From positions 8,434,501-8,498,500 of the forward strand of contig NC_135045.1 of assembly GCF_051020975.1 (NCBI RefSeq): a stretch of DNA of 64,000 nt. Reading direction: 5' to 3'. Position 1 is the stretch's first letter. Each line of letters opens with the position of its first letter. The position numbers and the translations under genes are program-made. The notes under the pieces are model-generated. The model did no database searches. It saw only the letters and a program-made list of their open reading frames with translations, and was not told the origin of the DNA. This stretch comes from Osmia lignaria lignaria (lineage: Eukaryota; Arthropoda; Insecta; Hymenoptera; Megachilidae). Below, piece by piece: positions 23,015 through 35,938 of this stretch.

Positions 23015-24100
23015 CTTTTTCTCTCGTAATTTTATGGATGGGATATTATGGCGGATGACAAATCCGGGACAGCGAATCCGATATCGAAGGAAAATAGTGG
23101 CCAAACGAGAACGTTAAGGAGAGGAAGTGGATTATACGAGATTCCAATCGTGTCCGCTATCTTACGTTCGTTAGAAGTCTATAGAATGCTTTGACCATAG
23201 AATAGTTCAGCTATAGAATAAGTTAACTATGACGAATAGGTTAACGAATAGGTCACGGAATTGGGTTAGTTAGCATCTATAGAGCAGAGAGTTCATTGGC
23301 GGTACAGAGGCGAATGTTTCGCTCATGACGAACAAAAGTACCGGCCATTTGAAATGTTAAATAGGGCGTAGTCGTAGGCAACGGTGCACGTTTCAAGGGT
23401 AGTAGTTATCTACCTTTATGAGCGAAGGTGGTAAATGGGTTAATGTTTCGTGCCAACAGGTGGCCGCTATTGGACCGCAAGCTTATAGCTTTACGACGAC
23501 CTAAAGTGGTATTCTGCCATTTCCATTGATGTATCTAAGTAAATACGTGTGCCAGCAAGTAGCTCAAGAATATCGCTTCAATGCGCGACAAGAATCAGAG
23601 TGCCAAATATCTAGAGACAACAATTTTTCACCTCTTCATAAAAAAAATAAATAAAAAATTGTTACCTCATCGATACATTTAAAACAAAATAAGATGGTAG
23701 GAATTAACAAAACATTGACTTTTGCAAATCTAATATCAACGCCTAACTAATGATGTTGATAACTCCATTTATACTTTATAATAACTTAAAATTGCAAGCA
23801 TCCTCATTACAATAATATTAAATGTATCTTTCTATAAAAATATATCGTAAAATTTTGTTAATATAATATGTTTATGTTTTAATTCGCCATTTGTATGCGT
23901 ATGGGGCTCGGTGAGGCGATATACACGCCACACGACCTTCGATGACGTTCTCCGGAAACAACAATTATCGCAGCGTCATCTGTACGACGATCATTGAAAT
24001 AGGTCGTAGAGTTGAAGAGTATAAGGTTAGCTTGAGGCCATTCCGCTAACGGTAACGACCGACTCGTTGGTTCGAGTCTCGGCTAAGCTTCGGATTGAAT
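23015..24100. other. no supported gene
   Basis: No long frame, splice pair or repeat was recognised. AT-rich between about 23620 and 23900. Confidence 0.4.
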
Positions 24101-24173
24101 CGTACATGATGGCGGGGTTCTGCTCAACTTTTTCACGCCTCTCCTCACCCCCTTCCGTTTGGTACACATTATC

Positions 24174-24189
24174 AATGCGCATGCGCATT
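24174..24189. promoter_or_regulatory. 16-bp palindrome with NRF-1/Ewg-type motif
   Basis: aatgcgcatgcgcatt is a perfect palindrome that contains TGCGCATGCGCA, the consensus bound by NRF-1 (Erect wing in insects). It lies in a GC-richer island (23930-24200) inside AT-rich DNA, which suits a promoter, though no transcript start is visible. Confidence 0.45.
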
Positions 24190-24299
24190 CCCAAAGAAAT
24201 TCCAACATAGATCGAACAGATGAAAGAGAAAGAGGAGTGATGGGATAACGAAAAAGGTGGGAATAAATTGCATTCGTGAGCAGAATCGAAAATTATCAA

Positions 24300-27200
24300 C
24301 TTCCACCGCAGCTATACTATCCTGACGCTAAATTATATTTTCTTCGCTCAACCACTACATAACACATGTAATAATATAATAATAAAATGAAATATTTCTT
24401 TTGATGAATCAGTAATATCTTCTATATCCTATGTTCATATGTAATATTTTTTTAAAGAACTTAAAATTGAATGTTTTAATACAATTCAATTGTTTGGAAT
24501 GAAAGTTACTAAAGTTTATATTTAAATGAATAAATGATGCAAATTCAATTCTGAGAATTGGAAAATCATCCTGACCCTGCCGGTAACTTCCTGCGGCTTT
24601 TAAGATGGACCCACTAGGTGCACTTTATTACCGACGTGGCGATCGATTCTGCCACTCAATGGCAGCACCCTGGACCTTGTTAATGTCAGCCATTGCTTCA
24701 AAACGAAAAATATAATAAAAAAGACAAATAAAAATAATAAAATTTGTTTTCCTCTTTCTTTTTCAATCATTTCATTAAATTTATATTGCACTTGAGGCGT
24801 TAGCTGTCAGTGACGTTCATGTCAATCAACGCGTTAAATAAAAATATTACTTAGTAAGTGTATAAATGTGAAAGAAATAAGTTGAATCGTTTCTTGAACT
24901 CCTATTTCATTTTAATTGAATTTTTATCGTAATGCAATCTATGTTGTAACTGTCATTGATCATCAACGTACAGTAATATATGGCGCAACTTCGCGTAAAT
25001 TTTTAATGAAGGATTAATGAGTCAATTAAAACGTCGTTACAAGCGAAAGAACAAGAATAACAAAGGATATATATGATGATTCGAATGCATGTACATTAAG
25101 TGGCTATATACGCTTCATCTTTACAACCATTTAGAATGTTCAGATTAGATTTAGTTTATTAATAATACGTTCTGTCATTGAAGCAATTTTTCAGCTATAA
25201 AATTGCTTGAGTGTCTTCTATTTTGATTAAACTCGATGGAACTACTCATTAGATTGTGATTAATTGTTAATCTATGGGTACGATAACTCAAGAATCATGA
25301 AACCTGCTTTCGTGTAGTTTAATTATGGCATAAAAATGTTTGCAATGAAGTGAAATAACGCAGCTGTAAAATTACCTCCATTTGGAATGCTTTCAATTCT
25401 CTGATAAGCAGCCCCTTTGCGAAGGTGGAATAAAATGTAACTGATTATTGGGTTTTTTGCAACGAGAAATACGTCTGAATTGGAATTTATGACTGTACTT
25501 ATGCATTCGTTTATCGTATTAACGGTATCTTTATTACGTGTAACGAGAGAACGTGATAATAAGCGCAACTTTGTTGCCGATCAATCAACTTTATGAACCT
25601 ATTAATTGTATCTATTAATGAGTTTTATTTTAAACTCTGTTCGTGTGAGAATTTTCTATATAACAACTTTAGTATGTGCAACAGAATGCACTAGACTGCA
25701 TTAAAATCAAAGTACTTACATTTTTGGTTTAAACTCGCTTTGGACATTAAACATGAAATAATTTGCTTCATTTCATTGTACAGGTAAAAAATAATTTTTC
25801 AGAAAAGTTTAATTAGAAAATTATGAACATTTATACCTTCTTGTTCCACCATCTTCTTTATCTCTCCCCGAACCAATGGTACAGGCTCCTTGAGCACCGA
25901 TTACTGACTCACCATGCATTAATTAAGAACAGAAACTGCACGCAAAACCAGTGTATCTGGTTGCGATTAAAGCGGTACGTGAATAAGAATTCAGCAAGTT
26001 CACGAATTTTTTCGTTACTTTACTACTGTCTTATTCCACCTCGAATACAATAATTTCAAATAAACAAATAATGTAAAATTAATGTACTAAACTTTTTATT
26101 AACAACGAAGCTATTCGTAGGCAAGAATGTAATAAAAAAGCGATAGGTAAATTATTCCAGTAAAAAATCTTTGGCAGCGTTAATGTAAATTTAAAAGTAC
26201 CATTTTTTGTCGATAGTTCTCTGAACATTGAAATTAATGCGTCGAAGAAAAAGCAAAACATACAGAGAAAATAAGGTAATTCCTGAGTCCTAGACATTAT
26301 TATGTATCCTGCCAGATAATATCGGTTTGCGTGCGAACAGATCCTCCATCATTTGCTCCACAGTCGACCTAACCCCTGGTAATGCAACATAAAAAACTTA
26401 CATGCAGCATGAAATCCTAGAATAAACGCACACCAACAAGTTTTCGAAAAAAAAGAAAGAACAAGTTCTCCTCGAACGAACATACCTAACTTTTGACTTA
26501 CGTTCAATTTATGTCAGCGGTTTTACCGATGCTTCCCGTTTCCTGAGACACTGAGACGCCAGTGATAGACGTCGAAGACCACTCAAATGGCGGACGAACA
26601 GTGAAAATACGTGAATTCATATAATTGGCAGAGAGATTTTAAGCGTTATTAAACTGAAAAATCGATGATAAGTTATAGCGATTTGACGTGGCTGACCCTG
26701 CTTCACTTTAATAGCCACTTTTACTTTGTGTTGTACTCATAAGAAAGGTAAAGTAAGTATGGAATTTTGTTGAAGAAAATGACGATAACTTCTATTTTGC
26801 ATTCAATTTTTTAAAAGTATGAGCGAGAATTACCAGCAAAGTGTAGCACACTAAACGACTCAGATTTGTAAAAATTTGCTAATGACCACCTAATAACTGA
26901 CCATTCAATCTAAAAATAGTAAAATCAACTAATCGTTGAAAAGAGAAATGATTAGAAGAGAAGAAGGAGGGAAACGATAACAGAAGGTCAAGAAGGTGGA
27001 GTTGCCAAAGAGACGGGGGTGGAGCAGTCGGGATTAGGATTGGACTTCGTTAAATGCATTTGACCGAAACGAAAATGGTAGACTGGTCTCGGTTGGCTTT
27101 AGAAATCCCTCTTTTTTTGTTTTGTTAACAAAGTATACAATTTCGAACAAATATCTTAATCCCCGAAACGTGTCAGAATTTATCGTCGCCTCTTAACACC

Positions 27201-30200
27201 AGATACGTGACACCATGGCAACATATTATTCCTAAAATATTCTGCCGGCTCTTTGTGCACCCGTGTTTCTACCCTTTTGCTTCAGTTATATTTAAATGAA
27301 CTTCAAATAACCGACACGCTGAAAGAGAATAGTTTCTTTGCACTAATCAAGCAACAGTTACACCGTGTATAAGATGTGAAATATTTATTGCAACGGTCGG
27401 GAGAAAATTAAACCGTGGTATAAATTTTATATTCCTCCGCGACTCTCGATATATTGCTATAATATAAAATGAAATTCTCTGTCATTCTCTCCTTCTCCAG
27501 GTATTGGCAAATATCTTTTAATAATTCATTTGAGTATTTTTTCATTGACCAGTCTAGGGCAGTTAAATGCGTATACGAGTGATACGAGTTACCATCGAAC
27601 TGTATGTAGCAAATAATAATTTGTATATTATTAAGTACCCCAGATAGTGAAAAAATACATTAATAACAAAATACTTCATTCATACTCGGTCGGATGTGAT
27701 GTTGGTACTATTTTTTTTTAATAGGAGAACACTTTATAGCGAACATTTGATTTCATTTTCTATAAATTTGTAATATTCAATGGAAAAGAATAATTAATTA
27801 ATTTCCAATAATAATTATACTATTTTCCAGATTTCTATTCTCAAAGTTTCACCATAGTTCACGTGTATTCTTTTTTATATCCATTTGACCCAACACCATT
27901 TTTTGCTCGCGCTCTACTCCCTCCATCTGAAATGCTTCGAAACGCCATGGTTAGATTCCCTTTTGCCCAGGTTCTGTCGGAATGGAGAGGCCAACCGAGA
28001 TTCGAGATTCCAGCTTTGTGAACATTACCGAAGAAAAACGTAACCCAATATTTCAGCTGGTAGCTTGTTATACGAGCGGGACCTCTCGATTGGAGCGTGA
28101 TTTTCCGCTTTTCGCAGTACTTATGGGGAAGGAAAGCCAGATGAATCCGAAAAACATTGTATTCGACCCTCTCGGGATATGTCGGCTCGTTTATTTGGAA
28201 ACGTCATTCACGAAAATTGGATAGCTAAGGTGAATCGACGGAGTTTGCTGAAGATAAGCCAATCGATGATTCGAAATTATCTCTCGACACTTAAAATCAT
28301 GATGTATGATAATTAATGTTATCCTCCGTTAGAGAAACTGATAGAATGACGGAACTTTCTTGTTTCTAATCATCAATGTCCTAAAAATGAATAAAATTTC
28401 CATCTCTATCCAAAACTTCAATTTTTCTTTCAACATAAACCTACATCAGTGCAATTTACTTTATCCACCGTATCCAACCTATCAAAATATAACCAGTATG
28501 TACCTTTACTCGTCGCTAAATCTTGAAATAAAATAAATCTCCAACGCAATGCAGGAGTGGGTGTGGTCTATTTAATTTTCCCGCGCAAGTTGCGCGCATC
28601 CGTTAGAGCCTATAGCGGAGGAATTAAAAGGCGGGAAAGTATAAAACACGAGCCCTATGGATTCATATCCAGGGATAAGTATTCCGTGACTCTTGAAATA
28701 TATGATTGGTCGATTCTAAAGGAGGAGAAGGGAGGATATGGCGGAATGGAGGGGAGTATAAAGAAGAAAACGAACAGAATGCAGAAGTAGGAGGTGAAGG
28801 TTCCCGTGATTCGGTGACTGCGCGTGCTATTTTCGCATATTTCTATGCAACCAGCCAACGAAAGAGGGAGATGGAAGAATATCGCGATGCGGTTTAACTT
28901 TTACGAGTTATCCCATATCCGAGAGAGAAGCATAATCCTCGCGAATATCGCTGAAACTGTCCAAGTTGAACGATTACGGTGAAATTCCAGCCGACAGGGA
29001 GAACCGTTGAACGAGCAATCGGGAATATCTGCAATGCTAACCAAAACTCTCCCCCTCATCCTCGTACCGTCCTCGTCGTTTCTCCAATTATTTTGCAAAG
29101 ATACCTGCACACGCTCACGGGAATTAACGAGCAGAGAAGCGTGAAATGTTCATGTACTTCTTAATTTCCAACTGAAAACGCGAATAGGATGCGATGAAAA
29201 CACGAAGAAACATGGCACCGCTCAGTACAAGCAGTTAATTCGTAGGAATTTTATTCGAATCCATGCACGAAATGCGTGTACGCATAATCATGATTAGCTA
29301 TGGAGTCGGACTTCGATCGGTTATCAGCGGCTACGAATGACCACGACGCGCCAATTAACACGGCTGTATTAAACCGTTTCAGTGGTAATAAAAGTCCCAG
29401 GGAATTATAGAACTGTTAAGAAGCTTAAGGACTGTATATCAATCGGCAAGTTCCTTTTGCTTCTTAACATTTTCACGCTGATATTTTTTCACCTGTTCTT
29501 TATACAATTTTTAGATAGTGTGATAATTAATTTCAGTTCGGTGGTTACAAATTATGATCAATGATGTTTACTACCGTTATAATTATAAGAAAAGGTTAAC
29601 AAAGCAAAGTGACGTTTTTCAGTAACTATTGGTTACTGTTCAGCAACAATGAAGATATCGAAAGCACGAAGACAATCGTGTCCCGTCAGGTGGAATACCG
29701 AAAAGGTTACACACGCAAGTGCGTAAAAAGTTTATCGCCCGTGGAAAGCACCTTTTAAAAACGCATTGAGCCCCTTTACGAGGCAGCGATTATGCTCTAA
29801 CGCGGAGCATCATCGCGCCACCATCGTGGACAGCTATAAAGAACAGTTTGTACGACGAGCTTTACATCGATCGCTTAAAATACATTGCTCGACTCCCTGT
29901 AACCGCGGTTGTAAACGGGGGCCCTCTAATCGCGGGGGCGTGACGTGTTTCGTTTCCATCGAAGAAAAACCTCGCGAACGCGGAAAAGCCAACCGAATCG
30001 AGCGGAACGAACGCCATTCAACTGATTACCCGGAGTCTTGAAATAATTCTACGAATATCTTTCCTTTCATTTTCTGCATGTAATAAAACGAATAGGATTA
30101 GTAAAATTGCATGCAACAGTATTATAAATACGATTTAAATATTTTTCTGTTTATAATTTTCTTCGTCGGCCGAAACAGATAAAGAAGGAATAAGAAGCTT

Positions 30201-30396
30201 GCGGTTCAACGTTCGACTCTCTCCCTCTCTCTCTGGCTTAATTCTACGATTTTCCAAAAAATATTAGAATGGCTGCAAAGCGACACGATTCGCTTTACGA
30301 CGGCCGATAATTTAACGCGTAACAACGGAATCAGATAGAGGAATTCGAAAGCGTAGCTAGAGCAAAAGCAAGCCACGAAGGATTACGAATACAATT
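24300..30396. other. long stretch without a supported gene
   Basis: AT-rich to about 28000, then alternating islands. There is a (CT)n run at 30216-30234. Open frames stay below about 90 codons with no convincing splice support. Likely intronic or intergenic. Confidence 0.4.
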
Positions 30397-30641
30397 TTAG
30401 CAGGACGGCTTAAGCCGCTCGGTCGATTGAAATATCGCGTTTGCTCTTTGGAATTCGCCTGCCTGTAAGAACGTTTTACGAACGTGCCACCGACTATCGA
30501 GATGATTCTCCAGATTTTGTTGCAACGTTCGTGCCATAATCCTCGACGAATACGGGCACTGAGCCAACTCGAGGCCAACTTTCACGGAAGTGTGCGATGC
30601 AATTATAAAAGTGGCAAAGATACTGTGAAATATTGCACGAG
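30397..30641 (-). CDS. candidate terminal coding exon
   Basis: On the minus strand the acceptor (aagaacgatcttccttcag) is followed, after two bases, by an 80-codon open frame ending TAA at 30399-30397. It contains ELAQCPYSSRIMARTLQQNL and ends EFQRANAIFQSTERLKPSC. Composition is balanced. Its phase fits the donor of 35119-35178, about 4.5 kb upstream on the same strand. A second frame is open too (to 30494). No family is recognised. Confidence 0.27.
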
Positions 30642-32183
30642 CTGAAGGAAGATCGTTCTTGTAGATGGATTGAGGATAATTTGTAGGTGGATCGTATCGC
30701 GGTTCGAGTTACACTGATTCTATGTTCCATGGAAATTCTATATTGGTATATTGTGTTACGGATGAATTATGATTAGCATTTGTCTAACAATAGGACATGA
30801 TTAGTTTAAATTATTTTTGCATTGAATGTGACTAATTATAAATTTGTCATGAAAGAACTAATTAGCTATTAAGAAACCGAGTTTTATTAATTGAGGTCAT
30901 GTCATTGAACTCGGTAAGTTTTACCGAATAACAAAGAAGAAAAAAACAGTAGACTTAAAATAATAAAGAGAAGACCACACAAGACGATTGACCGCATGCT
31001 GCGCGATTATTGGAAACGTTATTCCTTCGCCCTTGCCTTGGAATGAATATTCCAACAGGTTCATGGAACATTGCATTCCGAATAAAAATGATTTTGAAGA
31101 AATTCCGATGCGTAATCACTCTACGATTAATTAATTCAAGGATAGATATAAACATCTAATTAACGCAATGATCGTAAAATCGTGAATTTAGAGAGCTTTC
31201 GTTTAATGTTTCAGTGGAATTGAGAGTGAAAAGCGCGAAAAAATAGATAATGGGGATCAGGGAAGCTTCCATTGGATACTTCAGAGCGATCGGACGCGAG
31301 GAATGCGAAAAATATAGAGCTAAAAACGAAGGAATAATTTATTCGCGATAAACAAGACGTCGGATTCCACGTGCAGAGCAATTTCTAGCAATAGTATCCG
31401 AATATTTGCGGTACGAACAGTTTATTGTCCTAAGAAGAATACGGCGTTCGTTTGAAACGGAAGTGACGAACCCTGGACCTCGGAGTTTTTTTCTACTGAG
31501 CGTTTATGCGTTTCATCGGTTCTAGGCGTTTTCTATCCGTTACGTGTAAATTTTTTTACATGTAATTTTTTGCCAAACAAACCTCCCATTTTTCTTTCTG
31601 CTTTATTGTGTAAAAATACCTGGGGTTTTCTGTCTTTTGTTCATGGCACTTTGGAAAATTGAACCATGGAAATTCGGAAAATATTTCTACATTTTTCTGT
31701 AATATATAAAGCTTCTAGCATTTCTTAAAAATTATTTAAACAATTCAACCATGGACCATTTCACTAATTTATCCATTAAATTTTCACCAGAGTTAATATA
31801 TTCAGAATAACTCAACAGCAGTTCAACAGTAGATTCAATTATTCAAACATTTCCTAAGGATTCACTATAAATAAAAAGGTATAAATAAAATCCAACTGTA
31901 CCGTTACAGTCTTAAAATCTTCCAAAGTATTTCAAAATCCAGATAGGAACCCTGAAGCATTCACAATCCACTGAACGGTGACTGACAAACGCGCACCCAA
32001 AGCTGTCGTTCACGATTGACCACGGTTGCCCGCAACCCGTTACCTGTCCTTTCTTCTTTTTTTCCATATAATTTTTTGTCCGGGTCAGTCGCGAAAAAAG
32101 CGAGGAAACAGAAGGACGGATAGAAGAAACGCGTTCAACGTTCCTGTCGGTGTTTACAGTGCTTTACGACATAGAAGAACGGC
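30642..32183. other. no supported gene
   Basis: AT-rich with no repeat recognised. The plus frame 32150-32335 (61 codons) starts at the right end of the stretch and is antisense to the next candidate. Confidence 0.35.
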
Positions 32184-32188
32184 TCACG
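32135..32188 (-). other. candidate 3' exon, coding status unclear
   Basis: A very strong minus-strand acceptor (tttctcatcctcgtccatcttcag) precedes 32188. Joined to the exon candidate ending at 32421 it gives Ala then an immediate stop (GCG TGA); in its own frame 0 it is open for 17 codons to 32135. It could be mostly 3' UTR. Confidence 0.22.
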
Positions 32189-32420
32189 CTGAAGATGGAC
32201 GAGGATGAGAAAGGATGGAAAACGAGAGCTGGCACCGTTATAAATTCGAGCAACACACGAAAGCCACCGACCGAATGGTTGTTCACGGCTTCCCCTCTGA
32301 GCTTTATGGTGGTACCGGTGCAAAAAAAGGGTTAGACTCCCTCGTACGTAGTAGAGACCCCTTAAGTCTGTTCTCTCTGTCTGTGTTTCTTCTCCCTTAA
32401 GAGGGTTACCGTTATTATAC

Positions 32421-32706
32421 CAATGCAAAATGTCTTCTGTCCGTCGCTCACTCGAGTCTGAACATTCGGGAGCAACGTAGGATCGTCGTTGGTCCAAAAT
32501 CCGAGAACGTTTGCAATTTGAGTCGCGAATATCATTGTTGCGTGTGTGAAAACGCCATGGGGTGCTTTCATCATGGCGAGTGGTTCGTCGAACACGACGA
32601 TGGGGTGGACACGAGTGATCAGTGATGGGATGGTAATTGCTTCGAGCCACTTTGAGTGTATATTCGAAATTAGAAAATCTTCTGATAGTTTTAAAGGTCT
32701 TTGGAC
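32421..32706 (-). CDS. candidate coding exon with a hydrophobic segment
   Basis: The minus frame is open for 95 codons from a weak acceptor at about 32706 to a donor at 32421 (GCATTG then gtataa). It contains RVHPIVVFDEPLAMMKAPHG and a hydrophobic stretch, FTHATMIFATQIANVLGFW, that could be a short membrane segment. The same DNA on the plus strand also has a strong acceptor (tttcttctcccttaag at 32401) and a 73-codon frame with a Cys cluster (CNLSREYHCCVCENAMGC), so the sense strand is undecided. No family is recognised on either. Confidence 0.25.
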
Positions 32707-35118
32707 CTAAGACTAATCACTGACCAATAGAAATCACGTTCGATCACTTATCGAACGTAAGTGAACGTGTGTATTTGTGTGCCGCCATGTTGCGAGGCTC
32801 TCATGAAGATTACTACAACAAAGAAGACCTTGAAGAATCATCTCTGTTTATAGGAATTTCTTCAATTGCAACCTGGACCAAAAAGTCATCGAGTACCAAG
32901 AACCATCAAACGGTGGTAATTAATCATCTTTCGCGTTTTAATACAGAATTTCATTGTTCAATCTACGCGATCGAGCAAAGCAATAAATTTTCACGTGAAT
33001 TTTTACTGTTTCTACGCGAAGTACAGGTAGTAATATTGGTATAAAATTCTTACGGGAAAATTGAACTTCTACCAAACCTTCCACCTGTACAGGAGTCTGA
33101 GCTACTCTATCAGATAATTTCGTTTTCTATAACATGTAATCAACGAATTTGTGGGTCTATCACGTTCAATCTACTGGTAGCTTCTTTACAAATGTCTCTG
33201 TAGAAAATCTAATCTTCTTTAAAAGGGGAGGTGAAATTTCGCTGCATCTTGAATGTACTGGTTGCATTAAGTAATTGAAACCTTTCGATACGGAACGAAG
33301 ATACTAAAAACAACATATTTCCTTCCAGAATCTTTTTTATTCTGAATTTAAAACAATATTAAAAGTATGAAATTTTCAAAACGAGAATGGTATATTGTTA
33401 GCAATACCCCATTATCTCAATCTTCAACAACCTATCGAGAAGACTTCTCGCTAATTCAATGTTCCACCGCGAATTCTGATTCGTTGACGGAATACGAGAG
33501 CTCGAGGGTTAATAACCAGGGATCGTATCGACGAAAAAGGCCATCAATGCAAATGAAGATATTACCACCGTTCACCCTCTCATCTTCTTCTTTGCCAACC
33601 AGCATCGATCTTGAAGGTACCAACTTCATACATGACTGGTTTCAAGGCGTATGCCTGATTTTTCAAGATGAATAAAATACTCGGAAGAAGTAAAAAATGT
33701 TCAGAACATAGCAACACACTTCTAGATCCCACTGCGTCATCTCTAATTAGTCTAATTAGTATGCTCGTTTTTTCCTTTTTTGGTCATTAACGCGGTCGAC
33801 AAAGCCGATTCAAAGAATTTAAAGCTGAGAGATAGATGACACAAAAAGAGCAGAAGAATTCGTTATAGTTTTTAATTTTGTTCAAAGCGGCGAGTCACGC
33901 GTTTGCCTTGGATTATTGAAACCTTTTTGTTTTTTATTGATACTCGGAACTCGTTTCCGTACGATTTCCATGAAGTTCAAGCAGCCTCGAAACGCCCAGA
34001 AATAAACTTGCTTCGTCTTTGGAGGCGAACACCGACGGAATTCTTCCCTTGTAAACGCGCCGATGAGCGTGGTAAACAGTAAGGGTTGGTGAACACGTGT
34101 ATGGCTTAGCGTGGAACATGATCAAGGGTGTTGAAAACATGTTTTCAACTTTCACGAGAAGAAACATCGTGAAGGATGTTCGAGTCTTTTTTTTTACAGA
34201 CAAGATTTGTAACAGTTTGCACATGAAAAATTAATTTCAGCGTTAGTGATTTAATAGCCCATCCATTGAATAGCAATTACAATATCTTTCTACTGAAACA
34301 CTTTAAAAAACCCAGTCGCTACCGAAAGAAAGATTCTATAGCAAAACTTGGCGAATCGTTGATGGTCCCTCGTTTAATTCGCGCATAAAACATTTATACG
34401 TTTCAATAACGCGGTTACGGGCCTCTCGATATCTCTCGTCCAGCATTCCAACCGGAAGTTTACGCACGATTAAAGTCGAAACAAAGTCGTGTTCGGAGAG
34501 CACGACCGTGGAAATGGATTCGCGTGCATTGGACGCACCTTGATTCAATAATTATGATAACGTTGATAAAACAAAGAACCGTGAATCGTCTGGTATCGAC
34601 CGAGAAACATCATGCTGTTAACTTTGTCGGCAATTACATGGGAATATTGCATGAAGGAGAGCAGATGATACAGGTGGACGCTAGTGTTCGTGGTGGAAGT
34701 TGGCGATAAAATGGGCGGTGCGTTTTACCATGTTAATGAACCTGCATTTTTCTCATACATTGCTGTTCAAAAGACTTGGTAGATTTAATCAGACTTGAGA
34801 ATTTTATACAGACTGCATGGTTCGTTGCTTAATACATAATTTCTTGAAAAAAATAAGAGATAACTCCCAGAATTTGTTGTAAATTCTCTGTCCTATTTAA
34901 TTATAAAAAAGAAAATAATGAACAGAATGCCCACTGTGTTTTCAAAGACAACATTGGATTTGTATAAAAATTCCCCAAAGGTCCTAAGACTTTTGAACGA
35001 CGCTGTATATCCTCGGATTTCTCTCCCAAGAGCTATCTCATATCCAATCGAATCTCAGGATTCCGTCCCTTCTTACAACACGGCATGTCCCTTTTCCCTC
35101 CTGCCCTCGAATCTTTAC
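32707..35118. other. no supported gene
   Basis: Contains a 9-bp-arm hairpin at 32736-32758 and a 20-bp palindrome at 34130-34149. Open frames are at most about 102 codons (33367-33675 plus), without splice support. Confidence 0.35.
34130..34149. repeat. perfect 20-bp palindrome
   Basis: gttgaaaacatgttttcaac reads the same on both strands. It could be a binding site for a dimeric factor or chance. Confidence 0.6.
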
Positions 35119-35178
35119 CTTGATCCACCTCCTCGGTTCGCCGGTTATTACAAGCTATTCCCCTAAAAGGAGTAAAAC
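35119..35178 (-). CDS. candidate 60-nt internal exon
   Basis: On the minus strand the acceptor (gttccgaactaatttcag) and donor (CAAG then gtaaag) are both good. Only one of three frames is open. It encodes, after two bases, FTPFRGIACNNRRTEEVDQ and leaves one base. This phase fits the next candidate at 30397-30641. Small, and the family is unrecognised. Confidence 0.28.
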
Positions 35179-35644
35179 CTGAAATTAGTTCGGAACTTGT
35201 GTGTCTTCGCTACGCGATGGAATTCTCCTTCTTCACCAATGGCTCCTCTCTTCTTCAGAATCTCGTTCCCTTCCGATGTTCAATGTTTTGTAGGCTTCGC
35301 TTCATTAGCTTTCGCTTGGCCTGATCTTCCCGATCGGCAAAGGCTCCATTTAAATTGTATCCCCCTTGACTCGTTATTTTAAATAAACTTTGCTCGTAAT
35401 CGTTAATCGATGTTATATCAGTATCTTCTTATTTCGATCGACTCGTTCCATTTACCAAAAGGTACTTGTCCTTTGAGCATCGATTCCTTTATTAAGCCTT
35501 TCGTAAAATGTACACTGAATGTCGAGGATCAATGGCGAAAAATGTGATGCGAAGCATTCAAATTTCCAAACGAAAGACTTTCGTATATTGGAAAAGTAAT
35601 ATCGTTTGATTTTCATTTATCCACTTCAAAGTGAATATAAAATT

Positions 35645-35938
35645 TTATAGAAAATCTGAAGAAAAGTTAAAATTGAAATGAAATTTTCCAAGGAAAAAAG
35701 GAAAATTCTTTTCTTGCCTTATTACGAGAGATCCAAAGTTTTTCATTTGTAAATCTACTTCCTGCCGCACTCTGGTGTGCTCTAAACTTTTTACGAATTT
35801 AAAGGCTTTTCCCTGACTCTGAAGGATGCAGTCCTCTTGGCTGATACGCGCCCGAGCATAAATCCCCCAAGTGCTTTTAAGCTTTACAAGTTCCAAGAAA
35901 GAAGCAAAATGTCGCCGACTCCGATCTCGAAACTTTCA
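35645..35938 (-). other. open frame of about 97 codons
   Basis: The minus frame is open in a fairly AT-rich region, with balanced composition (for example EHTRVRQEVDLQMKNFGSLV) and a Phe-rich end. A weak acceptor (ggactgcatccttcag) lies inside at about 35820. There is no ATG in a good context. It may be chance. Confidence 0.2.

Noticed and set aside
24050..24090. tRNA-like B-box (GGTTCGAGTC)
   Set aside because: The TΨC stem does not pair, and no cloverleaf or proper A-box can be drawn upstream.
32736..32758. 9-bp-arm hairpin acgttcgat...atcgaacgt
   Set aside because: Short arms are expected by chance at this window size, and there is no terminator role in a nuclear genome.
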